Shown one piece after another: positions 52,042 through 59,743 of a DNA stretch of 64,000 nt. The stretch covers positions 1 to 64,000 of the forward strand of contig CAYTEO010000005.1 of assembly GCA_964436825.1 (NCBI GenBank). Direction: 5' to 3'. The notes beneath the pieces were generated by a model, which searched no databases, had not been told where the DNA came from, and saw only the letters and a list, made by a program, of their open reading frames with translations. The translations under genes and the position numbers were made by a program. Each line of letters starts with the position of its first letter. Position 1 is the stretch's first letter. The DNA is from CAYTEO01 sp964436825 (GTDB taxonomy: Bacteria > Krumholzibacteriota > Krumholzibacteriia > LZORAL124-64-63).

Positions 52042-53217
52042 CTAGACCTCCAGGCGAGCGATCTCGCTGTAGGCGTCGGTCGGCCGGGTCTCGGTCAGCG
52101 GCCCCTCGGGGAAGACCGGCAGGTTCCGCACGGCCAGGCCGAAGGCGCCCATGGCGATGGCCACGATGCCGATCGAGACGACGAACTCCATCCAGTGGGG
52201 ATTATAGGGGATACCGGTCTGCAACTGCAGCGCCGTCGTGGCCACGTTGACCCGGTTGAAGATCATCCCCAGGACGATCAGCAGCTGGGCCGTCGTCAGC
52301 AGGACCGGCCGACGACGCACCCTGGCGCTGACCAGCATCGCCGTGGGCAGGATCATCATCAGCCCGACCTCGCCCCAGAAGAACAGGGCCGCCCTGTCCA
52401 GGCGGAAGGCGTAGTGCAGGGAGTGGCGCACGATGAGGTCCTCGAACCGGAGCACGAGGTAGAACATCATCAGGAACGCCGTCGCCTTGCCCATCTTCGC
52501 CAGCAGCTCCGGTTCGAGCCGCCGGCCGAAGGCGCGGAAGGAGAGGAAGCTCTCGATGTTCGTCATCGCCATCCCCAGCGGGATCGACGACAGGAAGAAC
52601 AGGTACGGCATGATGGGAGTGTACCACAGGGGATGGAGTTTCTCCGGCACGATGACCCACAGCGTCCCCAGGGACGACTGGTGCATCGACGAGAGCAGGA
52701 CGCCCAGGATGCAGAGGATCGGCGTCAGGCGGGTGTGCCACCAGTGGACGACGAGCTTCTTGCCCATCCTCTCCAGGACCATGGGCAGGAACTCCAGGAA
52801 CAGGACCGTCGTGTAGAGCATGACACACCAGGCCAGCTCGAACATGGCCGAGTGCTCGTTCCAGAAGATCATCGGGTGCCAGATGTTCCACGGCCGTCCC
52901 AGGTCCACGAACAGCGCCAGCACGACCATCAGATAGCCCAGGAACGCCGTCAGGACGGTGGGCCGCACGATCGGTTCGAACTCCTTGATGTGGAAGATGT
53001 AGACGATGGCCGTGATGGTGAACCCGCCGCCCGCCAGGGCGACCCCGGCCATGACGTCGAAGCCGATCCACAGGCCCCACGGCATCGCGTCGGTCAGGTT
53101 GGAGACACCGCCGAGCCCGACGGTGAACCGGCGCACGACGGTCAGTGCCAGCAGCGCCACGATGACGGTGAAGACGGCCCGCCAGAAGGTCAGCCGGGGA
53201 AGCCGCAGACTACTCAT
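52042..53217 (-). CDS. NrfD/HybB-like quinone-interacting membrane subunit
   Basis: A 391-residue polytopic protein (about ten helices) of the NrfD/PsrC superfamily, closest in pattern to HybB: WGLWIGFDVMAGVALAGGGF, LALFVDLGRPWNIWHPMIFW, and WHTRLTPILCILGVLLSSMH with RPW and histidine clusters. Such subunits exchange electrons with quinone and are usually paired with a 4Fe-4S protein. The start at 53217 overlaps the ferredoxin stop by 8 bp and has GAGGTGGCGAGC upstream. No molybdopterin or NiFe catalytic gene is nearby. Confidence 0.87.
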   Translation of the reverse strand: MSSLRLPRLTFWRAVFTVIVALLALTVVRRFTVGLGGVSNLTDAMPWGLWIGFDVMAGVALAGGGFTITAIVYIFHIKEFEPIVRPTVLTAFLGYLMVVLALFVDLGRPWNIWHPMIFWNEHSAMFELAWCVMLYTTVLFLEFLPMVLERMGKKLVVHWWHTRLTPILCILGVLLSSMHQSSLGTLWVIVPEKLHPLWYTPIMPYLFFLSSIPLGMAMTNIESFLSFRAFGRRLEPELLAKMGKATAFLMMFYLVLRFEDLIVRHSLHYAFRLDRAALFFWGEVGLMMILPTAMLVSARVRRRPVLLTTAQLLIVLGMIFNRVNVATTALQLQTGIPYNPHWMEFVVSIGIVAIAMGAFGLAVRNLPVFPEGPLTETRPTDAYSEIARLEV

Positions 53218-53971
53218 GCTCGCCACCTCGCTTGTGATGATCGCCCTCGTTGCGGGCCACCTCGTTCTTGCGGTCGGTCAGCCACATCATCCCCCCCAGG
53301 AACGTGGCCCAGGGAGCGATGATGACCGGCAGCTTGCTCAGCACGTTCCAGGTCAGCATCGGCATGTCGGTCTGGGGGAGGTCGACCGGCAGGTGGGACG
53401 CGGCCGGTCCCTTGGCCAGGAGCATCAGGACGGAGGTCCCGCCCACCTCCCGCTCTCCGTAGACGCCTCCGGCGTAGCGGTCCGGGTGCTCCTTCAGGCG
53501 CCGGTGGGCCTCGGCCAGCATCTCTTCGCGCCGGCCGAAGAGCGTCGCCCCGGTGGGGCAGACCTCGGCACAGGCCGTCGGCTCCCCCTTGCTGACCCGG
53601 TGGATGCACATGTCGCACTTGCGCACCCGCGGGTTGACGCTGAACCACTCGTACTTGGGGATCTGGAAGGGACAGGCCATCATGCAGTAGCGGCAACCCA
53701 TGCAGAGATCCGGATCCCAGGTCACCGGCCCCAGGTTGCTCTTGGTGAACGCTCCCACCGGACAAACCGACACGCAGGTGGGGTCCTCGCAGTTCATGCA
53801 GAAATGGCGCTGGTACGACCCGTCCTCCAGTTCCTCCACCCAGTTGAACGACTGCTCGTCCAGCCGGGTAGCTTCGTGGGGCGGCTGGTCGTGCTCGGAC
53901 TGGCAGGCCTGCTCGCAGGCCTTGCAGCCGATACAGAGGGTCTGATCGTAGAGAATGGCGTAGACGGACAT
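53210..53971 (-). CDS. 4Fe-4S ferredoxin-type subunit with C-terminal membrane helix (HybA-like)
   Basis: A 253-residue protein with cysteine clusters CIGCKACEQAC, CMNCEDPTCVSVCPVG, CMGCRYCMMACPF, CDMCIH and CAEVCPTG, enough for four 4Fe-4S clusters as in DmsB/HybA. A C-terminal hydrophobic helix (about 215-235) should anchor it. Unlike HybA it has no Tat signal, so it probably faces the cytoplasm or is exported with a partner. The start is taken as the ATG at 53971 (MSVYAILYDQTLC); an ATG two codons upstream is also possible. It is the first gene of the redox operon, 180 nt from the proposed sigma-54 transcription start. Confidence 0.88.
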   Translation of the reverse strand: MSVYAILYDQTLCIGCKACEQACQSEHDQPPHEATRLDEQSFNWVEELEDGSYQRHFCMNCEDPTCVSVCPVGAFTKSNLGPVTWDPDLCMGCRYCMMACPFQIPKYEWFSVNPRVRKCDMCIHRVSKGEPTACAEVCPTGATLFGRREEMLAEAHRRLKEHPDRYAGGVYGEREVGGTSVLMLLAKGPAASHLPVDLPQTDMPMLTWNVLSKLPVIIAPWATFLGGMMWLTDRKNEVARNEGDHHKRGGEHE

Positions 53972-54132
53972 CGGCATCCCCTTCCTTGTGCCCCGGAGAT
54001 TGTGTCTCCCGCCTCGCGGCCGGGGAGGGTGTTCCCGGTGGTTGTCATCCCGTTCCCAGGGGTGGTCGGGAGACCCTCCCCGGCCAAGGGCTGCGTCCAT
54101 TCCTGGACGGTTCCAACCCGCAACCGGCAGAC

Positions 54133-54149
54133 TGTTGACGTTTTCAACA
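54133..54149. promoter_or_regulatory. Dyad 1, overlapping the sigma-54 transcription start
   Basis: TGTTGACGTTTTCAACA, a 6-bp inverted repeat with a 5-bp centre. Its centre lies about 12 bp downstream of the predicted start of the redox operon, where a bound protein would block elongation or promoter clearance. It matches dyads 2-4 upstream. Confidence 0.6.
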
Positions 54150-54162
54150 CCGTCGCTCCTCC

Positions 54163-54178
54163 AGCCAGTTTCGTGCCC
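54163..54178 (-). promoter_or_regulatory. Sigma-54 promoter of the redox operon
   Basis: Minus strand: GGGCACG, AAAC, TGGCT, i.e. GG-N10-GC with the -24 box nearly perfect (consensus TGGCACG-N4-TTGCW). The predicted start is near 54152, with the 4Fe-4S gene ATG 181 nt downstream. A sigma-54 activator is encoded in the same operon. Confidence 0.7.
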
Positions 54179-54252
54179 CCCTCAATCCAGCTTCAACACA
54201 TTGATTATCATTGAGTTAGAAATATCGATCTCCCATGATCGCGTCGGGTGAT

Positions 54253-54379
54253 CGTTGACATCATCAACACCTGTAAACGGCATAACAGCCGGCAGGGCGC
54301 TATCGAACCGCTACTCAACGGGTTACAATGACGTTGACATTTTCTACATGGATACACGGGATCGTTGATATTCTCGACA
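54253..54379. promoter_or_regulatory. Three upstream enhancer-like dyads (2-4)
   Basis: CGTTGACATCATCAACA (54253-54269), CGTTGACATTTTCTACA (54332-54348) and CGTTGATATTCTCGACA (54363-54379). With site 1 they give YGTTGA-N5-TCRACA. Their centres are about 109, 188 and 219 bp upstream of the predicted sigma-54 start, the distance range of NtrC-type enhancers. Sites 3 and 4 are 31 bp apart, close to three helical turns. The rest of the 484-bp gap holds no gene. Confidence 0.65.
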
Positions 54380-54401
54380 CCGATACGGCAGGCACAAGGG
54401 A

Positions 54402-54424
54402 AGGGGGCGGTTCAGCCGCCCCCT
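54402..54424 (-). terminator. Hairpin after the GcvH-like gene
   Basis: AGGGGGCGG, 5-nt loop, CCGCCCCCT, located 31 bp past the stop. On the minus strand it is followed by TCCCTTGTG, so the T-tract is weak. It separates the GcvH-like gene from the dyads. Confidence 0.6.
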
Positions 54425-54455
54425 GTCGACCTCGTGCCCTCGTTTGTCGGATCGC

Positions 54456-55115
54456 TCAGCGGGTGAACTCCTGCTTGAACTCCTCCCAGCCCTCGTCGTC
54501 CAGCTCCATGGCAGCCCCGACGACCGGGTGGGCCCCGTCGGCCAGCACATGTCCCAGCGCCTCGGGAGCCGCCTTGGCAGACAGGAAGTCGCGCAGCCGC
54601 TGCACCTCGTGCTTGAGCCACTCCATGGCCTGCTTGCCGATCATCAGGTTCGCGAGAACCTCGTCGTGCTTGTCGGGCCAGATCGTCACCAGCCAGCCGC
54701 TGCCGTAGGGGTCGTTCCTCAGGGCCATGGGCGCCCGCTCGACGTCGTTGTTCGTCACCACGACCGTCCCGGAGACAGGCGAGACGACTTCGAGGCTCCG
54801 GCCGTCACGCCGGATCGTCGCGATGGGATCGCCCGCCTTGACCCGGATACCCACCTCGGGCAGGTCGACGTCCTCGACGCCACCCACGGCCTGGGTCAGC
54901 AGCTCGTCGACCCCCAGCTTCAGCTCACCGATCTCGGTCAGACGCGCCCAGGTGTGCTGCTTCCCCAGGAAGAGCCCCAGGGGCAGCCGGACCTCACCGA
55001 ACGGTTCCAGGGAGCGCCGCCGCTCCGCCGCCTCGCTGCGCCGCGCCAGGCGCGTCTTGATCAGATCGACCGCCAGGAAGGCCAGGATCGTCAGCAGAAC
55101 CAGGATCGCCGTCAT
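54456..55115 (-). CDS. Membrane-anchored GcvH-like protein without the lipoyl lysine
   Basis: A 219-residue protein from the ATG at 55115 (AGGAGGCGATGAG upstream). An N-terminal helix (about 3-18) anchors it. Residues about 50-150 follow the glycine-cleavage H fold (HTWARLTEIGELKLGVDELL, LPEVGIRVKAGDPIATI, then SPVSGTVVVTNND, and GWLVTIWP). In H proteins the turn before SPVSG holds the lipoylated lysine (ES-VK-AAS); here the aligned residues are R-D-G-R-S, so Gly105 replaces the lysine. No glycine-cleavage genes are nearby. It is upstream of the 4Fe-4S/NrfD operon with its own sigma-54-type promoter, so a structural or sensory role in that module is more likely than lipoate chemistry. Confidence 0.78.
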   Translation of the reverse strand: MTAILVLLTILAFLAVDLIKTRLARRSEAAERRRSLEPFGEVRLPLGLFLGKQHTWARLTEIGELKLGVDELLTQAVGGVEDVDLPEVGIRVKAGDPIATIRRDGRSLEVVSPVSGTVVVTNNDVERAPMALRNDPYGSGWLVTIWPDKHDEVLANLMIGKQAMEWLKHEVQRLRDFLSAKAAPEALGHVLADGAHPVVGAAMELDDEGWEEFKQEFTR

Positions 55116-55205
55116 CTCATCGCCTCCTATCTGGAACCCCAGGTCTCGAACCGGGTCTTCGAATCGCTTGTCCCTTGGAATCCCCATCGATTCCACCCCC
55201 CATCC

Positions 55206-55221
55206 CGCATCAAGCGTGCCA
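55206..55221 (-). promoter_or_regulatory. Sigma-54 promoter of the GcvH-like gene
   Basis: Minus strand: TGGCACG, CTTG, ATGCG: a perfect -24 box and GG-N10-GC. The predicted start is near 55195, 80 nt upstream of the ATG. The surrounding gap 55116-55501 has no gene; besides this promoter it holds a possible dyad and a hairpin at the icmF 3' end. Confidence 0.72.
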
Positions 55222-55296
55222 GCGAACACGAAATGCGTAACCTGCACTGTTTCAGCATGTTATGCACCAGGTCGGGGTGATGAAGATTGACACGAC

Positions 55297-55313
55297 CGTT
55301 GAGGAACTCGGAC
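55297..55313. promoter_or_regulatory. Possible fifth, degenerate dyad
   Basis: CGTTGAGGAACTCGGAC keeps the left half-site CGTTGA and the TC of the right half. Its centre is about 110 bp upstream of the GcvH-like start, matching the position of dyad 2 relative to the other promoter. A weak match on its own. Confidence 0.35.
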
Positions 55314-55425
55314 GGCAGGAGACGCCGGGAACGTCCGTCGTCCTTGTAACGCATTCCTGTTCAGTCGGTTGCGTGACCGATGAAAGAGACAACAGATGGC
55401 GTAGAGGATTTCGTCGCTTCGAGGA

Positions 55426-55456
55426 GCCGCCGCCCGACCGGGAGCGGGGCGGCGGC
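55426..55456 (-). terminator. GC hairpin downstream of icmF
   Basis: GCCGCCGCCC pairs with GGGCGGCGGC across an 11-nt loop, 45 bp past the icmF stop. No T-run follows on the minus strand. Confidence 0.5.
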
Positions 55457-55501
55457 GACCATATGATCCGGATCAGGGAGACACATTTTCCGGGGCACAG
55501 G

Positions 55502-58500
55502 CTACATGTTGCGCCTGTACTGGCCTCCCACGCCGTACAACGCCCCCGACAGCTGCCCCAGCGAACAGACCTTCGCCGCCTCCATCATGGCAGCGAAGGT
55601 GTTCTCGTACCGCTCCGCCGCCTCGCGCAGCCGTGCCAGGGCGGCCGGGGCGCGGTCGGCGTTGCGGGCCTGGAACGCCTCCAGGGAGGCGATGGCGAAC
55701 TCCTTCTCCTCGGTGGTGGAGCGGATGACCTCGCCGGGGACGATGGTCGGCGAGCCGTTGGGGTCGAGGTAGGTGTTCACGCCGATGATGGGCAGCTTGC
55801 CGCTGTGCTTCAGCGACTCGTAGTAGAGGGATTCCTCCTGGATCTTCATGCGCTGGTACATGCGCTCCATGGCACCCAGCACGCCGCCGCGCTCGTTGAG
55901 GCGGCGGAATTCCATCAGGACGGCCTGCTCCACCAGGTCGGTCAGCTCCTCGATGATGAACGCGCCCTGCAGCGGGTTCTCGTTCCTGGCCAGCCCCAGC
56001 TCCTTGTTGATGATCAGCTGGATGGCCATGGCGCGGCGGACCGACTCCTCGGTGGGCGTGGTGATGGCCTCGTCGTAGGCGTTGGTGTGCAGGCTGTTGC
56101 AGTTGTCGTAGATGGCGTAGAGGGCCTGCAGGGTGGTGCGGATGTCGTTGAAGGCGATCTCCTGGGCGTGCAGGGAACGGCCCGAGGTCTGGATGTGGTA
56201 CTTCAGCTTCTGGCTGCGCTCGTTGCCGCCGTAGACGTGCTTGATGGCCTTGGCCCATATGCGGCGGGCGACGCGGCCGATGACGGCGTACTCCGCGTCC
56301 TCCCCGTTGCTGAAGAAGAACGAGAGGTTGGGGGCGAAGTCGTCGATCTTCAGCCCGCGGGAGAGGTAGTACTCGACGTAGGTGAAGCCGTTGGCCAGGG
56401 TCAGGGCGAGCTGGGTGATGGGGTTGGCGCCGGCCTCGGCGATGTGGTAGCCGCTGATCGAGACCGAGTAGAAGTTCCGCACCCCGTTCTCGATGAAGTA
56501 CTCCTGGATGTCCCCCATCATGCGCAGGGCGAACTCGGTGGAGAAGATGCAGGTGTTCTGGGCCTGGTCCTCCTTGAGGATGTCGGCCTGGACGGTGCCG
56601 CGGACCTGGCGCAGGGTGTCGGCCTTGATGCGGGCGTAGACCTCGGGGTCGAGGACCTGGTCGCCGGTCACCCCCAGCAGCAGCAGCCCCAGGCCGTCGT
56701 TCCCCTCCGGCAGCGGGGCGTTGTAGCGGGGGCGCTCCGCACCCAGCTCCCGGTAGATGGCGTCGATCCGCCGCTCCGTCTCCTCGACCAGTCCCTGCTC
56801 GCGGATCCACTTCTCGCACTGCTGGTCGACGGCCGCGTTGAAGAAGAAGGCCAGCATCATCGGGGCCGGGCCGTTGATCGTCATCGAGACGCTCGTCTTG
56901 GGGTCGGCCAGATCGAACCCGCTGTAGAGCTTCTTGGCATCGTCCAGGGTGGCGACGCTCACGCCCGAGTTGCCGATCTTGCCGTAGATGTCGGGCCGGC
57001 GGGCGGGGTCCTCCCCGTAGAGGGTCACCGAGTCGAAGGCGGTCGAGAGCCGCTTGGCCGGCATCCCGTGCGACAGGTAGTGGAACCGCTTGTTGGTCCG
57101 CTCGGGGCCGCCCTCGCCGGCGAACATGCGGGTGGGGTCCTCGCCGGTCCGCTTCAGGGGGAAGACGCCGGCCGCGTAGGGGAACGCACCCGGGACGTTC
57201 TCGGTCAGCAGCCAGCGGAGGATCTCCCCCCAGTCGCGGTCCCGCGGCAGGACGACCTTGCGGACCTTCGTGTGGCTGAGGGTCTCGAGGACCAGCGGCT
57301 GCTCGATGGTCCGGCCGCGGACCTCGTAGCGGAAGACGTCCCCCGCGTACTGCTGCTGCAGCTCGGGCCAGCGGCGCAGCAGCTCGCGGGCGCGGTGGTC
57401 CATGCGGTCGGCCAGGTGGTTGTAGCGGGCCACCAGGTCGCGCACGGTCTCGCCGTCGTTCTCGGTCGCCTCCAGGACCGGCGCGAACGGCGGGGCGGCC
57501 TCCTCGTCCCCGGTCGGGGTGAGGCCGCGCAGCTCGTCGATGGTCCCGCGCAGCTGGAACAGCCGCCGCGCCAGCGCCACCTGCTCGTCCACGTACCGGT
57601 CGTAGCGGTCGCTCTCCTCGACGATCTCGCCCAGGTAGCGGTTCCGCTCGGGCGGGATGATGAAGTGGCGCTCGCTGACCACCGCCGCGGCGTCGAAGCG
57701 GGTCTGCAGCTCCACACCCGTCTTGCGGCCGATGACCTGCAGCAGGCGGGCGTAGAGGGCGTTGACGCCGGGGTCGTGGAACTGGCTGGCGATGGTCCCG
57801 AAGACCGGCAGCTCCTCGTCCGGCTCCTCGAACAGCTCGTGGTTGCGGCGGTACTGCTTGCGGACGTCGCGCAGGGCGTCCAGGGAACCGCGGTGATCGA
57901 ACTTGTTGATGGCGATCACGTCCGCGAAGTCGAGCATGTCGATCTTCTCGAGCTGGGTCGAGGCGCCGTAGTCGGCGGTCATGACGTAGAGCGACACGTC
58001 ACAGTGGTCGGTGATCTGGGTGTCGCTCTGGCCGATGCCGCTGGTCTCCACGATCACCAGGTCGAAGCCGGCCGCCTTGCAGATGTCGACGGCGTCCTGG
58101 ACGTAGGGGCTGATCGACAGGTTCGAGCCGCGGGTGGCCAGCGACCTCATGTAGGCCCGCGCATCCCCGATGGCGTTCATGCGGATCCGGTCGCCCAGCA
58201 GGGCGCCGCCGCCGCGGCGCTTGCTCGGGTCCACAGAGACGACGGCGACGGTCCGCTCGGGATCGTCGTTGAGGAAGCGGCGCACCAGCTCGTCCACCAG
58301 GGACGACTTGCCGGCGCCACCGGTGCCGGTCACGCCAAGGACCGGGATCGTCCGCGCCGCGGCCTGCTCGCGCACGGCGTCGGCCACGGCGGCGAAGGCG
58401 TCGGGCAGGTTCTCGGCCACGGAGATGGCCCGGGCGATGGCCTGCGGATCGCGCCGGGCAATCCGGTCGAGGTCCACGTCCCCGGCGCCGTCCACGGTGG

Positions 58501-58939
58501 GGAAGTCGCACCCCTCCATCACCACGTTGATCATCCCCTGCAGGCCCATGGCCCGCCCGTCGTCGGGGCTGAAGATGCGGTCGATGCCGTCGGCGTGGAG
58601 CTGCGCGATCTCCTCGGGCAGGATCGTCCCGCCGCCGCCGCCGAAGATGCGCGTCTTCGCGCCTCGCTCGTCCAGCAGCTGCCGCATGTAGCGGAAGAAC
58701 TCCATGTGGCCGCCCTGGTACGAGGTGACGGCGATCCCCTGGGCGTCCTCCTGGACGGCACAGTCGACGATCTCGGCCACCGACCGGTTGTGGCCCAGGT
58801 GGATGACCTCGGCGCCGGTGCGCTGCAGCAGGCGACGCATGATGTTGATGGCGGCGTCGTGGCCGTCGAACAGGCTGGCGGCCGTGACGATGCGGACGTG
58901 GTGCCGGGGCTGGTAGGGGGCGACCTTGGACGTGGACAT
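55502..58939 (-). CDS. icmF: Fused isobutyryl-CoA mutase (IcmF)
   Basis: A 1145-residue protein in the IcmF order. First a B12-binding domain with SLFDGHDAAINIMRR, the D-x-H-x-x-G-type base-off motif. Then a MeaI/ArgK-type G domain with GTGGAGKSSLVDEL (Walker A) and NKFD. Then the acyl-CoA mutase barrel from about 550 to the end (PYAAGVFPLKR, TRMFAGEGGPERTN, QNTCIFSTEF, SISGYHIAEAGANP). Phe in RMFAG and Gln in AQNTC, the positions that correspond to Tyr and Arg of methylmalonyl-CoA mutase, fit isobutyryl/butyryl-CoA specificity. It may join branched-chain and fatty acid breakdown. The start is the ATG at 58939; a GTG one codon upstream is also possible. It appears monocistronic. Confidence 0.94.
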   Translation of the reverse strand: MSTSKVAPYQPRHHVRIVTAASLFDGHDAAINIMRRLLQRTGAEVIHLGHNRSVAEIVDCAVQEDAQGIAVTSYQGGHMEFFRYMRQLLDERGAKTRIFGGGGGTILPEEIAQLHADGIDRIFSPDDGRAMGLQGMINVVMEGCDFPTVDGAGDVDLDRIARRDPQAIARAISVAENLPDAFAAVADAVREQAAARTIPVLGVTGTGGAGKSSLVDELVRRFLNDDPERTVAVVSVDPSKRRGGGALLGDRIRMNAIGDARAYMRSLATRGSNLSISPYVQDAVDICKAAGFDLVIVETSGIGQSDTQITDHCDVSLYVMTADYGASTQLEKIDMLDFADVIAINKFDHRGSLDALRDVRKQYRRNHELFEEPDEELPVFGTIASQFHDPGVNALYARLLQVIGRKTGVELQTRFDAAAVVSERHFIIPPERNRYLGEIVEESDRYDRYVDEQVALARRLFQLRGTIDELRGLTPTGDEEAAPPFAPVLEATENDGETVRDLVARYNHLADRMDHRARELLRRWPELQQQYAGDVFRYEVRGRTIEQPLVLETLSHTKVRKVVLPRDRDWGEILRWLLTENVPGAFPYAAGVFPLKRTGEDPTRMFAGEGGPERTNKRFHYLSHGMPAKRLSTAFDSVTLYGEDPARRPDIYGKIGNSGVSVATLDDAKKLYSGFDLADPKTSVSMTINGPAPMMLAFFFNAAVDQQCEKWIREQGLVEETERRIDAIYRELGAERPRYNAPLPEGNDGLGLLLLGVTGDQVLDPEVYARIKADTLRQVRGTVQADILKEDQAQNTCIFSTEFALRMMGDIQEYFIENGVRNFYSVSISGYHIAEAGANPITQLALTLANGFTYVEYYLSRGLKIDDFAPNLSFFFSNGEDAEYAVIGRVARRIWAKAIKHVYGGNERSQKLKYHIQTSGRSLHAQEIAFNDIRTTLQALYAIYDNCNSLHTNAYDEAITTPTEESVRRAMAIQLIINKELGLARNENPLQGAFIIEELTDLVEQAVLMEFRRLNERGGVLGAMERMYQRMKIQEESLYYESLKHSGKLPIIGVNTYLDPNGSPTIVPGEVIRSTTEEKEFAIASLEAFQARNADRAPAALARLREAAERYENTFAAMMEAAKVCSLGQLSGALYGVGGQYRRNM

Positions 58940-59154
58940 CACTGCGACCTCGTCGTGCAGAAGGCGGCGGCCCGGCCACCGTGACCGGGCCGGTCAAGCA
59001 ACTGCAAACATGGACAATAAATACCACGGATGCCAGCGGGGAGCAACGACCGCGCGGTTCACGGGGACTGGCCAGGCCCCTCCCGACGGGCTAGCTTGGA
59101 ACCGGCGATCGATCGCCGTCGCCGCTGCCGACCCGCGACCCCGGGAGCACCAGC

Positions 59155-59679
59155 ATGACGAATCGAGAGAACCGCAGGTCCCGTCCCCGCCGCCCCGACC
59201 CCTTCCCGGTCACCTCGTGCGACTGTGCCGACTGCCGGGCCGCCTGCCTCAACTCGCCCGGCTGGTTCCTCCCCGACCAGGTCCCGCGCCTGGCCCGCCA
59301 CCTGGGCCTGTCGGTGGCCGAGACCTTCCGGCGGTACCTGGCCGTCGGGGTGACGGCCATGCCCGACGGCTCGCGCGTCCACGGCGTGATGCCCCACAAG
59401 CTGCGGGACCGCAAGAAGCCCGGCTCGGTCTGGAGCCTGCGCGAGCTGGCCGATCCCGGCCGCTGCATCTTCTTCGACCGCGGCCGCTGCACCATCTACC
59501 CCGTCCGCCCCTACGAGTGCGCCCGGATGATCCACGGCCGCGAGAACCGGGCCGTCGCGCTGCGCCACCGGATCGTCCGCCGCTGGACCGACGCGGCGCT
59601 GCGCCCCTACGCCGAGCTGACCGGACGACGGCTGCGCGGGTTCGGGACCACGGGCAGCGGGAGCGACAGGAGGAAGTGA
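59155..59679 (+). CDS. YkgJ-family cysteine cluster protein
   Basis: A 174-residue protein. CDCADCRAACLNSPGWFLPD starts the metal-binding cysteine set, and CIFFDRGRCTIYPVRPYECA completes it, the pattern of the CxxCxxCC/YkgJ zinc- or iron-chelating family. Functions of the family are poorly known; some members help metal-dependent modification of partner proteins. N- and C-termini are basic and probably disordered. The start at 59155 follows CCGGGAGCACCAGC. It is divergent from icmF. Confidence 0.8.
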   Translation: MTNRENRRSRPRRPDPFPVTSCDCADCRAACLNSPGWFLPDQVPRLARHLGLSVAETFRRYLAVGVTAMPDGSRVHGVMPHKLRDRKKPGSVWSLRELADPGRCIFFDRGRCTIYPVRPYECARMIHGRENRAVALRHRIVRRWTDAALRPYAELTGRRLRGFGTTGSGSDRRK

Positions 59680-59743
59680 CGACTTCGCCCTGGTTGCGAT
59701 ACGGCCGCCGTCGCTCCGGGCCGAGAGGGCCGGGACGGACCGG

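Noticed and set aside
53972..54132. A sigma-54 promoter closer to the 4Fe-4S gene
   Set aside because: No GG-N10-GC with acceptable boxes was found here. The good match is at 54163-54178.
54133..54379. Reading the repeats as FNR or HcpR sites
   Set aside because: FNR-type sites are TTGAT-N4-ATCAA with an even 14-bp core. These dyads have an odd 5-bp centre and two copies break the right half, and an NtrC-type regulator is encoded in the operon.
54133..54379. A CRISPR array
   Set aside because: Repeat units are 17 bp, imperfect and unevenly spaced, with no cas genes.
55262..58984. A very long open frame on the plus strand opposite icmF
   Set aside because: It is the antisense shadow of a GC-rich gene: its translation is low-complexity (Val, Asp, Gly, Ala) with no family motif, while the minus strand encodes full-length IcmF.
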